NCBI GenBank assembly: GCA_017470115.1
Contig: JAFUEZ010000003.1
Coordinates: forward strand, 109,064 to 173,063
Source: Bacilli bacterium
GTDB taxonomy: Bacteria > Bacillota_I > Bacilli_A > RFN20 > CAG-826
Length of the DNA: 64,000 nucleotides
Direction: 5' to 3'
A program made the translations under genes and the position numbers. Shown here in pieces: positions 54,403-62,901 of the stretch (the stretch's first letter is position 1; the number at the start of each line of letters is the position of its first letter). A model generated the notes under the pieces. The model did not search any database and was not told where the DNA came from. It saw only the letters and a list, made by a program, of their open reading frames with translations.

Positions 54403-55392
54403 ATGAAATACTTATTTTTTGATATTGAATGTGCAAATTGTTTCAATGGGATTGGAAAAATGTGTGAATTTGGGTATGTTCTTTGCGATGAAAACATGCT
54501 CATTATGAAAAGCGAGGATATTCCTATGTCTCCTGGAAATGGGCGTGGATCAAGATTCCATCTAAAAGGTAGAAAACATGAAAAGGATCTAGAACTCGCT
54601 TATGATTATGGTTATTATTATTCATCTCCAGAGTTTCCTCAGTTTTATGAGCGAATTAAACGTTTGATGGAAGATCCTGATACAATATGCCTTGCATATT
54701 CAATGAATAATGATATACAACACCTTCATAATGCTTGTATTAGATATAATAAAGAGCCTTTAAATTATGAATGCTATGATGTTCAAAAAATGGTTGGAGC
54801 TTATTTAGAACATAAAGGTCAAATGTCTCTTTATAATGCATGCAAAACAATTGTTGGGCCTAACTCAACCGTTAGACTTCAAAATCATCTTTCTAGAGAT
54901 GATGCTATGATGGAAAGATTGATTTTTGATGCAATTTGTATACTGACTGGCAAAAATCCTATTGAATTAATCGAAGGATCTCTATTTGCAAAAACAAATT
55001 CTCTTGAGTATATGGAAAAAGTTAAAAATAGATTAAATAAGAAAAAATCAAGATACGCAGGTGATTGTTTATATGAATCAATAGTTGCTTCAGAAGAAGA
55101 AATTGAAAATCCCGAACATTCAGGTAAGCGTTACATTGTTAGTAATGAAGTAAAACATGATTTGAACATGCTTAAGTCAATAATTGTTTTCGTCGAAAAC
55201 AAAAAAGGAATATTTTCAAATCATATAGGTAAAAGCGATTATTTTATTGTTAATGATGATAAGAACAAGGAAGAAATAATAAATAATTTAAAATACCCAT
55301 ATGATGGCGAGATAATGACTTATAAGGAGTTTATAAGTAGTCTTAATAAAAATTCGAAAAAGAAGACAGAAGTAGTAGATTGCAAATCTTGA
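54403..55392 (+). CDS. DEDDh 3'-5' exonuclease with C-terminal BRCT-like region (second copy)
   Basis: 329 aa. Asp7/Glu9 in F-F-D-I-E-C, Asp104 in M-N-N-D-I-Q-H-L, and His162/Asp167 in N-H-L-S-R-D-D complete the DEDDh set. The N-terminal G-K-M-C-E-F-G-Y-V-L-C-D-E-N-M aligns with the 43536 protein, and a charged linker plus a C-terminal strand/helix domain (about 230-315) occupies the place of its BRCT-like part. The frame is open from 54382, but RBS AAAGGAGGT (54389-54397) fixes the ATG at 54403. Followed by the dual-HEPN gene. Confidence 0.85.
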   Translation: MKYLFFDIECANCFNGIGKMCEFGYVLCDENMLIMKSEDIPMSPGNGRGSRFHLKGRKHEKDLELAYDYGYYYSSPEFPQFYERIKRLMEDPDTICLAYSMNNDIQHLHNACIRYNKEPLNYECYDVQKMVGAYLEHKGQMSLYNACKTIVGPNSTVRLQNHLSRDDAMMERLIFDAICILTGKNPIELIEGSLFAKTNSLEYMEKVKNRLNKKKSRYAGDCLYESIVASEEEIENPEHSGKRYIVSNEVKHDLNMLKSIIVFVENKKGIFSNHIGKSDYFIVNDDKNKEEIINNLKYPYDGEIMTYKEFISSLNKNSKKKTEVVDCKS

Positions 55393-55488
55393 TTCCAAAA
55401 TAGAATTCTAATATCTATATTAAGGTTATAGTGGAAAAAATGAAGGGGATTAAAATCGCATTTACGCTTTTAGATTAAGGAGGGAACT

Positions 55489-57210
55489 ATGAAATTAAAT
55501 ATCGGACATAAAAATAATAGTAATATTAATGACTTAGTTAAACTGTTAAACTTTTCAGCTCAAGATTTCTATAAAGGGAAAATTCAAATTGCAGATAAAT
55601 CGTATTTTAGTAACCTTAAAGCAATTCTATTGAGTGGAATGATAGACATTGAAAGAACAATTAGAGGCACATTTGGTTGTGATTTTTCTTTGGTTTCTGC
55701 TGATGAAAACCTACTGAAGCAAATGTATCCAAATGCGTGCTTAACTATGTTTAATAAAGGGGAATCCGTTAATCTTGAAAAGTTAAGTTATTATTTGACC
55801 TCATTAAGAGATATAAATGCTCATGTTTTTATAAGCAAAGAAGATTTTAATTTTTTAAAGTCTGATTTCTCTTTTTTGCAAAATCAAAAGCATTTTCATG
55901 GTGAAATTAAATATTTGTCAGGCGATGAAATTACAGTTGCAGGTATCATTTTTATTATTCTTTCTTTTTTAAGAAGCCAATCAATTCATACTCTTATTAA
56001 AGAAGATTTTATTATTGGTTTAGTTGCTAATGGAAAATATATAAAAAATGATGGCCAAAGATTCGTAGATGAAATCAGTCATACTAATCTTGAGATTGAA
56101 ATACGTAGATGTAGTGGAAGTGATATTCTCAGCTCTATAATTGGTGAATATTCTAAAGAAGCATCAATTAATGAATCAAAATGTTCAATTTTAATAGGGA
56201 ATGAAAATTATCCTACTTTCAAAGTTGATTCTACGATAGATAACAATGAAGTGATTGTTAAAAAGGGATCTTTAACAAGAACTTATTACAAAGAAGATTA
56301 CTATTTAAAAATTGAAGAAGAAAAAGAATTTATAAGATTATCAAATCAGTTGCCTTCTTTTGGACTTGTCGATTATTTATATGAATCTAAAATCTCTGTA
56401 TTTGATAGCAAAGCTGTTTCTTTAATTAATAATAGTTTCGAGATTTTATCGAAAATCAATAGACCTAAATTTTACGCAGATAAAAACTTGCAATTATTAA
56501 TGTTTAAAAATAAAGCATCAGATTTTAGAATTATGTCTTCTTTGATGGTGGATTCTATAACAAAAGTATTTTTAGCTACTGAGAATTTTATATATAGAAC
56601 AAGAAAGATAAATAAGGGAGTAGGTTACACATCTATAGCAAAAGCCTTAAGGTTTATTAATACACCAGAAGAAATAATTGATGAAGTTGTGTATTTAAGA
56701 AACTTTAGTGCTCATGGTTATATCTTAAATGATTATCTTATTTATAAAGATGAAAATAGGCAATTTACTTTGGAATATATAGTTCAAACAATCAAATCTT
56801 TGTCTGATTTCTTAAAGCAAAATCAAAGAGATGTTTTTTACAATTTTAATAGATATAAACGTGACTATCTTATCGATAAAATTATTAAGATGAAATATAA
56901 ATTGGCTATCGGTTACACAGATAAAGTAATTGAGGATTATCCTCAATATGATAAAACAGAATTAGCAAAGAAAAATGCTTTTATTAATAATTCTTTCTTC
57001 GACATAAAATTGTTTAATAAAATTACTGATTTCGAATTTCAGAAACTCAGGGTTATTCAGGTCTATTTACCAGATATCAATCAATATTTATATTTTTATG
57101 ATAATGAGAAAGGACGTGATAGATTAGATTTCTTCTGTTCATGTTCAGGCTATTACGTTCTCGATGAAGTAGATAATGGACTAATAATTGAGATGAAATT
57201 ATCTAAATAA
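55489..57210 (+). CDS. Large protein with two HEPN-type R-x4-H motifs
   Basis: 573 aa, soluble. Two HEPN-like helical units each carry the ribonuclease motif: R107-D-I-N-A-H112 (L-T-S-L-R-D-I-N-A-H) and R404-N-F-S-A-H409 (V-V-Y-L-R-N-F-S-A-H). A beta-rich linker lies between (about 200-290), and the last 100 residues form another compact beta region (V-Y-L-P-D-I-N-Q-Y-L-Y-F-Y-D). RBS AAGGAGGG (55477-55484). The dual-HEPN layout in one chain recalls HEPN RNases that work as dimers. I know no named family with this architecture. Expressed downstream of the DEDDh exonuclease. Confidence 0.75.
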   Translation: MKLNIGHKNNSNINDLVKLLNFSAQDFYKGKIQIADKSYFSNLKAILLSGMIDIERTIRGTFGCDFSLVSADENLLKQMYPNACLTMFNKGESVNLEKLSYYLTSLRDINAHVFISKEDFNFLKSDFSFLQNQKHFHGEIKYLSGDEITVAGIIFIILSFLRSQSIHTLIKEDFIIGLVANGKYIKNDGQRFVDEISHTNLEIEIRRCSGSDILSSIIGEYSKEASINESKCSILIGNENYPTFKVDSTIDNNEVIVKKGSLTRTYYKEDYYLKIEEEKEFIRLSNQLPSFGLVDYLYESKISVFDSKAVSLINNSFEILSKINRPKFYADKNLQLLMFKNKASDFRIMSSLMVDSITKVFLATENFIYRTRKINKGVGYTSIAKALRFINTPEEIIDEVVYLRNFSAHGYILNDYLIYKDENRQFTLEYIVQTIKSLSDFLKQNQRDVFYNFNRYKRDYLIDKIIKMKYKLAIGYTDKVIEDYPQYDKTELAKKNAFINNSFFDIKLFNKITDFEFQKLRVIQVYLPDINQYLYFYDNEKGRDRLDFFCSCSGYYVLDEVDNGLIIEMKLSK

Positions 57211-57283
57211 TAATAGATATTTCACAAAAATAATCAAATTCTGCATAGTTTTTGCTAGATTAGTATGTAATTTTCAACTTTAA

Positions 57284-57457
57284 GGAATATATTCTCTTTT
57301 AAGAAAGCTATGGAACCACTGGATTCGCTTAAACTCATCCACACAACAAAGTTATCAAAGTATTAGACTTCTCAATGAGTTTGAGATAGAAGCTGATGAT
57401 GAACCTATTCTTACCGACGAGGATGTAGAGACATTCATAGAAGAATACCTTTCCTAG
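57284..57457 (+). pseudogene. C-terminal gene remnant upstream of the RM cluster
   Basis: A 57-codon open stretch with no start codon, reading an acidic tail (E-F-E-I-E-A-D-D-E-P-I-L-T-D-E-D-V-E-T-F-I-E-E-Y-L-S) before TAG. Parent unknown. Confidence 0.3.
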
Positions 57458-57608
57458 GGTTAGGTTGGTTAGGTCTTAAAATATATAATCGCATAACAAC
57501 TAATTCGACGTCTATTCATTTATTAGTAGTAGTGATTATAAGCCTAACCTTTTTATATTTATAGCATAGTTATTCTCCCTCAGGGGATGAATTATTAAAA
57601 GAAGCTAT

Positions 57609-57776
57609 ATGACCGGTGGTGGCACCCCAGAAATACACAACCTGAAAATTTTGGAAAAGATAAAATTTTGATTTGAACAACGTTTTAGTATTGAAATGGA
57701 TAATGTGCTCCCGGAGTTTAATGCCAATTTAATTGCATTGCAATTAAAGCTTGCCATTGATTATGAAAAAGTCTAA
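57609..57776 (+). pseudogene. Gene remnant with internal stop
   Basis: From an ATG at 57609 the frame reads 20 codons (T-G-G-G-T-P-E-I-H), hits TGA at 57669, then stays open to TAA at 57776 with protein-like composition. No family recognised. It ends 12 bp before the methylase gene. Confidence 0.35.
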
Positions 57777-57788
57777 ATTATATTTAAT

Positions 57789-58919
57789 ATGAATAAACCT
57801 TTTGTAAAATGGGCTGGAGGCAAAGAAGGAGAATTAAAATACATTCTCCCAGCATTACCTAAAAAGATCGATAAATATGTTGAACCTTTTGTTGGTGGCG
57901 GAGCTTTGTTTTTTGCTTTGTCCAGCGAACAGATTTCACAAAGATACATAAATGATTTTTCAGTGGAACTCTATCAGCTTTATTCAATAATTGCTAATTC
58001 GTTTGATTCTTTTGAAAACGAGATTAAATGTCTTATGCACAACTGGTCAGTTTTAGAGAATATTGTCAAAAACAATAGCGATTTCTTTTTAGATTGTTGT
58101 CTTGGATACAAGAGCGATGGCAACGATACACTTTTAGACGATAAATTAACGGATTTTGCTTACTCACATAGTGAGGAATTTAATGGGTTGCTTAGGGCAG
58201 GCCAAAATGCGCAGATAAGTAATTTTGAAAACGAGATTAAAAAATATGTGATTCGAAAAATAAAGCGAATTAAGAAATTAGATGTTGAGAATTGTTTTTC
58301 AAAAAGCGAGATGATTAGTAATGTTCAGACGGCATTCAAAGCTGGATATTATACTCACATTCGAAATTTATATAACAATAGAAAGAGTGCCGGATTATCT
58401 GATTTCTTTACAGCTCAAAAAGAATCTGCTTATTTTTACTTTTTAAGAGAATATTGCTATTCATCGATGTTTAGGTACAACAAAAAGTGTGAATTCAATG
58501 TTCCATACGGAGGCATGGGGTATAACAAAAAAAGTATTTTAACCAAGGTTGGGATAATCAAAGAGACAGGAATTCCTAACTACCTAAAAGAAACAACGAT
58601 TGGAAACCAGGATTTCGAACAGTTTTTGAATTCGATAAAGCTTGGTCCTAAAGATTTTGTTTTTCTTGATCCACCATACGATAGTGAATTTAGTGAGTAT
58701 GCTCAAAATGCTTTTACTAAAAAAGATCAGGAGAGATTGGCTAAATGGGCTAAAAAAACGAAAGCAAAAGTTATGATAGTAATTAAGAATACTGACTTTA
58801 TTTTTGAATTATACAATAAGCTCGGATTCAACATTTCATATTTTGACAAAAAATACATGGTAAACTTTAACAATAGAAATGATAGAAAGGTAAAACATTT
58901 GTTGATAACAAATTATTAG
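57789..58919 (+). CDS. D12-class DNA adenine-N6 methyltransferase (Dam/DpnM type)
   Basis: 376 aa. N-terminal K-W-A-G-G-K and [10 protein letters not shown] form the SAM site, and F-L-D-P-P-Y the catalytic DPPY. Insertions between about 80-180 form the target-recognition region; the length is about 100 aa above Dam, so specificity is probably not GATC. It protects host DNA against the nuclease encoded next, which starts 1 bp after its stop. Confidence 0.93.
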   Translation: MNKPFVKWAGGKEGELKYILPALPKKIDKYVEPFVGGGALFFALSSEQISQRYINDFSVELYQLYSIIANSFDSFENEIKCLMHNWSVLENIVKNNSDFFLDCCLGYKSDGNDTLLDDKLTDFAYSHSEEFNGLLRAGQNAQISNFENEIKKYVIRKIKRIKKLDVENCFSKSEMISNVQTAFKAGYYTHIRNLYNNRKSAGLSDFFTAQKESAYFYFLREYCYSSMFRYNKKCEFNVPYGGMGYNKKSILTKVGIIKETGIPNYLKETTIGNQDFEQFLNSIKLGPKDFVFLDPPYDSEFSEYAQNAFTKKDQERLAKWAKKTKAKVMIVIKNTDFIFELYNKLGFNISYFDKKYMVNFNNRNDRKVKHLLITNY

Positions 58920-58920
58920 T

Positions 58921-59739
58921 ATGGCACAGCACAAGGAAGAGTATTTTATTATTCCGATGTTGAGAGTTCTTTATGTTCATAATGCTCCGACATCTACAGA
59001 AGAAATAAAAAAAGAAATTAAATATTATTGTGATCTTAGTGAAGAAGATCTAACCCCATATCCTTCTAGAAGCCAAAAAGAGCCTCGTTATTTTCAAATA
59101 GTAGGAAACATTATTAGTCATAATAACCAGAATTTCTTTAAATATGTTTCAAAAATCATACAGAGCGAAAGTAATTCTAAAAAAGCCAATCCTGACTTAT
59201 TTTTATTAAATGACCAAGGGAAAGAACTCATTAAAAGAATTATTATTTCCAAAGAAGATGAGATTGACGGTTCTTTTGCAACAGAGGATTTTACCTCTTC
59301 AGAAGAAGTTCAAGAGCTAGATATTGACAAAGTTAACCAACGCCTTATTGATATGTACAACAAAAATGGAGAGCTAAAAAGAATCCCTACAGATAAAAAT
59401 CTCTCACGTACAGTATTAGAATTGACAGGGTTTAGATGTCAAGTTGCTGTTTTGCTAAGGGAAGATCATTTGCTATTTAATAACAAAAATGGAGAACCAT
59501 ATTTAGAAATCCATCATCTAATTCCGCTAAAAGCCTCAAAGGACTTTTTCCCTCTTAATTTAGATATCGCTCCTAATCTTGTACCTTTATGCCCTAATTG
59601 TCACGCAAAATTGCATCGTGGTTCTTACGATGAAAAGTTGATCATTTTAAGGATACTTTATGATAAAAGAATTAAATCTTTGAATGAAAATGGCATCTAT
59701 ATTTCTTTTGAAGATTTGTTAAATAAATACTATATATAA
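58921..59739 (+). CDS. HNH restriction endonuclease
   Basis: 272 aa. The C-terminal HNH motif is clear: Y-L-E-I-H-H-L-I-P-L ... P-N-L-V-P-L-C-P-N-C-H-A-K-L-H-R-G. The N-terminal 150 residues are likely DNA binding (Y-C-D-L-S-E-E-D-L-T-P-Y-P-S-R-S-Q-K-E-P-R-Y, a winged-helix-like N-domain seen in several HNH restriction enzymes). Directly after the methylase, so a type II-like pair. Confidence 0.9.
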   Translation: MAQHKEEYFIIPMLRVLYVHNAPTSTEEIKKEIKYYCDLSEEDLTPYPSRSQKEPRYFQIVGNIISHNNQNFFKYVSKIIQSESNSKKANPDLFLLNDQGKELIKRIIISKEDEIDGSFATEDFTSSEEVQELDIDKVNQRLIDMYNKNGELKRIPTDKNLSRTVLELTGFRCQVAVLLREDHLLFNNKNGEPYLEIHHLIPLKASKDFFPLNLDIAPNLVPLCPNCHAKLHRGSYDEKLIILRILYDKRIKSLNENGIYISFEDLLNKYYI

Positions 59740-59756
59740 AAAATGTAGTGGTAAAT

Positions 59757-59817
59757 CTCATAAATATTTAATTGTTTATTGACAACATTTTTAACATACT
59801 TTTAAAATATTTATGAG
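59757..59817 (+). promoter_or_regulatory. Promoter flanked by a 13-bp inverted repeat before the GHKL ATPase operon
   Basis: TTGACA (59779-59784) and TAAAAT (59803-59808), spacer 18 bp. CTCATAAATATTT (59757-59769) and AAATATTTATGAG (59805-59817) are exact inverted copies that flank the promoter, the right arm overlapping the -10 box. This looks like an operator controlling a second transcript of the RM cluster. Confidence 0.65.
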
Positions 59818-59825
59818 GTATTGGT

Positions 59826-60056
59826 ATGAGAAAAGAGGAAAACAAAAATGAAAAGTTTAAACGTCTTGCAACATCAAGAACAAATAAAATTATCGATATG
59901 ATCGATCTATTAGGTAACCTTTCTAATAAATCTAATTACGATTATACAGATGCAGACGTGGACAAGATTTTTAAAGCTATCGAGGCTTCTTTAAGGAATG
60001 CTAAATCTAAGTTCTCAACAACGGCATATCCTAAGAAAAAGAAATTTGAGTTCTAG
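59826..60056 (+). CDS. Small basic helical protein in the RM cluster
   Basis: 76 aa, strongly charged and helical (R-L-A-T-S-R-T-N-K-I-I-D-M-I-D-L-L-G-N-L-S-N-K ... V-D-K-I-F-K-A-I-E-A-S-L-R-N-A-K-S-K-F). No HTH motif could be seen. RBS GAGGT (59815-59819). It sits right behind the inverted-repeat promoter and 12 bp before the GHKL ATPase. It might be a subunit or controller of this system; function unknown. Confidence 0.65.
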   Translation: MRKEENKNEKFKRLATSRTNKIIDMIDLLGNLSNKSNYDYTDADVDKIFKAIEASLRNAKSKFSTTAYPKKKKFEF

Positions 60057-60068
60057 AGGTTTGGAAAT

Positions 60069-62033
60069 ATGAAAACAATTTTATATATGCCAAAAACCGA
60101 ATGGACTGGTATCGATGGTATTAATGACGGAAACATTGAAACATATAAAAACAATCCAATGTTATCTTTAACTAAAGAAGAGCTTCAAAACTCTACTGAT
60201 AACGCTGGTAAAAATGAAGACGGAACATACAAAAAAGTCATTGTTGAGTTCAATGACTTTGTTTTAAATCCTTCTGAAGATCTTGCTGAATATGATTTTG
60301 AAAGTATTAAATCAGTTTTTAATGATGAGAAAATATTTTGGGATCATTACATGGAAAACGACAAAAGGGCAGTTGAATTCTTTGAAAAGGGATTATCTAT
60401 TTTTAATTCAAATTCGATTCGTTGCATGCGCATAAGCGATAAAAATACAACCGGCCTTAATGGGGTCGGAATTGATAAATCTTCTCCTTGGAATAACTTA
60501 GTAGAAAACAAAGGTGTCTCTGATAAATTAGGCAATAAAGGAGGTAGTTTCGGTATTGGCAAAGATGCCGCCTTTGCCTCGTCTCAAGTTAGAATCGTGT
60601 TTTATAATACGGTAAATGAAGAAGGTGTTAGTGCATTCAAAGGAACCATTAAATTGCCATCTTATAGAAAGGGAGATCTCCAATACATTGGACATGGTTC
60701 ATTTAGCAACCCAAACGAAGTCAAAGATCCTGTGTTTGAAAGTGTTTCATTAGATCCTCATTATTCTAGGGATGGAGCTATTGGAATGGATAAATTCATT
60801 CTTGGGTTCAAAGATGATATCTCTTCGGAGGATTTACGAGATGCTATAGTGACATCTTCAATTGATAATTTCCTTTATGCATTTATGGATAACAAGCTTG
60901 AAGTTAAATATGGCGACTTAGTTATTAATTCAGAAACTATTGATGATTTAATTAATCAATATAAGCTCACCGAAGAAAACAAAGAGGACGGCAAATCGCA
61001 CCTTAGTAATCTGACAGTTGAATATTATCAAACAATTAAAGAATATGATGAAAAATTATCTATAAAGATTTTAGAAGACGACGACGTTGAGATTTTTGTA
61101 AAGCTTAATCCTTTGGGATGCAGAAGAGCAGCTATTGTCCGCCAAAGTGGAATGAAAGTTTTTGATAAAGATAGACTAAATGCAAGAATAGGTTTTTCGG
61201 CAGTGGTGATTTTAAGAGGGGATGCCGTTAATGAATATTTTAAAAAGAATCTGGAAAATACAGAGCATACGCAATGGTCGCTTGATAGAGCAAAAGATCC
61301 TAAAGAAGCTAATAGATATCAACAAACGATTTTTAAAGCAATAAAAGATACAATTGTTAAACTTCACGAAGAAAACATGGAAGCTTCAATTGATGCTGAA
61401 GGTGTTAGTGAATATTTGCCTTATTCTTACATTCATGGCAAAAAAGATACAAAGCGAGTAGATTCTTTGTCTAATGAAGTTGAAGAAAAAACAAAACTCA
61501 AAAAGAGTAAGAAAAACAAAAAAGACATAAGAAGTACAGTTGAGATTAGTCTTGAAATGGATGAAGACGGAAACATTACAGAGCGTGTGATTAACAACAA
61601 TGATGAACCAAGTCCATTCCCTGGTTCTGTTGTTCCTCCAAATCCAGATCCAGTTGATCCAAGAATTGATTCAGATGGAGAAGAAGAAAAACTTGAGATT
61701 AAAGAGGACGGAAAATTCAAAATCAAAAGAGAAATCCCATCAAGTGAAATTAAGGCACATTTAATTCAACGTGGGAACAATTTATATGAATTACGTTTCG
61801 AATCTAACATTGAAATAGCTCATGGATTTGTTGAGCTCATGATTTCAAGTGAGCAACAAGCGATGGCAATAGATGTTAAATCCGCCACTTCAGAGAATGA
61901 GAGTTTAATCATTAACAAAAATATGATTAGGCTAGTAGATGTTAAACCTAATGTTGAAAAGCGCATTCTGTTTAGCTTAAAGAGTGAAGAAGATTGGGCT
62001 TTGGAGGTAAAAGCAAATGAAAGTAAAGAATAA
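60069..62033 (+). CDS. GHKL (HSP90/MORC-like) ATPase of the restriction cluster
   Basis: 654 aa. N-box E-E-L-Q-N-S-T-D-N-A-G (near 38-46), G1-type box M-R-I-S-D-K-N-T-T-G-L-N-G, and G2-like G-N-K-G-G-S-F-G-I-G-K-D-A-A-F-A mark an ATP-binding GHKL fold; a second alpha/beta domain (about 330-420) and a charged, Pro-rich linker (about 480-560) lead to a beta-rich C-terminus. MORC-like ATPases occur in several prokaryotic RM clusters, where they may move or loop DNA. The next gene starts inside its last codons (17-bp overlap). Confidence 0.85.
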   Translation: MKTILYMPKTEWTGIDGINDGNIETYKNNPMLSLTKEELQNSTDNAGKNEDGTYKKVIVEFNDFVLNPSEDLAEYDFESIKSVFNDEKIFWDHYMENDKRAVEFFEKGLSIFNSNSIRCMRISDKNTTGLNGVGIDKSSPWNNLVENKGVSDKLGNKGGSFGIGKDAAFASSQVRIVFYNTVNEEGVSAFKGTIKLPSYRKGDLQYIGHGSFSNPNEVKDPVFESVSLDPHYSRDGAIGMDKFILGFKDDISSEDLRDAIVTSSIDNFLYAFMDNKLEVKYGDLVINSETIDDLINQYKLTEENKEDGKSHLSNLTVEYYQTIKEYDEKLSIKILEDDDVEIFVKLNPLGCRRAAIVRQSGMKVFDKDRLNARIGFSAVVILRGDAVNEYFKKNLENTEHTQWSLDRAKDPKEANRYQQTIFKAIKDTIVKLHEENMEASIDAEGVSEYLPYSYIHGKKDTKRVDSLSNEVEEKTKLKKSKKNKKDIRSTVEISLEMDEDGNITERVINNNDEPSPFPGSVVPPNPDPVDPRIDSDGEEEKLEIKEDGKFKIKREIPSSEIKAHLIQRGNNLYELRFESNIEIAHGFVELMISSEQQAMAIDVKSATSENESLIINKNMIRLVDVKPNVEKRILFSLKSEEDWALEVKANESKE

Positions 62034-62901
62034 TAGATTGTATCCATATCCAGTACTCTCTCAGGATCATGATGATTATGTTGATAATAGCTTTTATCCA
62101 AACGATTTGAGTTTTGAACACGATTCTGTAACAGCAACAATTAAAGCTAATATTGTCATAGGAGATGAACTAATCAAATCGTTGATTGGTGATGGAAGCG
62201 TCTCCTTAAATTGTCATATTGAATGTTCAACTACAAAATATAGGAAAGTATTCAAAATTGGTTTTGATGAACTAAGTGATTGCAGAATAGACATTCCATT
62301 AAAGGACATTAATGATACAGTTGAAATCTGCTTTGTTCTTGTTGCAAATCGAGATATTGAGAATTATAGTAATCCGAATTTGAATATTAGATATTTAGAT
62401 GCGAATATAACGCTTTTTAAATATAGAACACTTGGCTATACAGAGACCGAGGAATTCAAGATCAAAAAACTGCTTGATACTAATGGCGAAGTCCCATCAA
62501 TTTTTGACATAACAAAAAGCGAAACTGAAGAGCACATTACATTTGACTGTGAAACAGGCGATAAAATTATTATCTATCTACCGCAAGAGGATTACCTAAT
62601 CTATGAAAAAACAAGAGGTACTGCTGTTAGAATCAAACAAATGATGACGGTCATTCCTGTTCTTGTTGAGATATTTGATATTTTAAAAACTGCTGATAAT
62701 TCTGATTTTGTTGATAAAGGTTGGTATATGGTTTTAGAAAGAGCATTAGAAAAAATACCTGGCTTTAAAGACGGATTTGAATCTGATAATTTCAAGAGTT
62801 CAAATTCTTCGTTTGAATTAGCTCAAAAAGTTTTTAGAGAAGTATCTACTGATGCTTTTAAAGAACTTGAGGCAATAATGGAGGCAAATGATCTATTATG
62901 A
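62017..62901 (+). CDS. Hypothetical protein of the GHKL-restriction cluster
   Basis: 294 aa, soluble. The N-terminal 170 residues are beta-rich (I-K-A-N-I-V-I-G ... V-S-L-N-C-H-I-E-C ... C-R-I-D-I-P-L-K-D), the rest helical (A-V-R-I-K-Q-M-M-T-V-I-P-V-L-V-E-I-F-D-I-L). It overlaps the ATPase gene by 17 bp and the next gene by 4 bp (ATGA), so it belongs to one complex or pathway with them. Family not recognised. Confidence 0.75.
   Translation: MKVKNNRLYPYPVLSQDHDDYVDNSFYPNDLSFEHDSVTATIKANIVIGDELIKSLIGDGSVSLNCHIECSTTKYRKVFKIGFDELSDCRIDIPLKDINDTVEICFVLVANRDIENYSNPNLNIRYLDANITLFKYRTLGYTETEEFKIKKLLDTNGEVPSIFDITKSETEEHITFDCETGDKIIIYLPQEDYLIYEKTRGTAVRIKQMMTVIPVLVEIFDILKTADNSDFVDKGWYMVLERALEKIPGFKDGFESDNFKSSNSSFELAQKVFREVSTDAFKELEAIMEANDLL

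Noticed and set aside
61433..61726. Minus-strand frame of 97 residues inside the GHKL gene
   Set aside because: Its Ser/Gly/Phe-rich composition is the antisense of the charged, Pro-rich linker of the ATPase gene.
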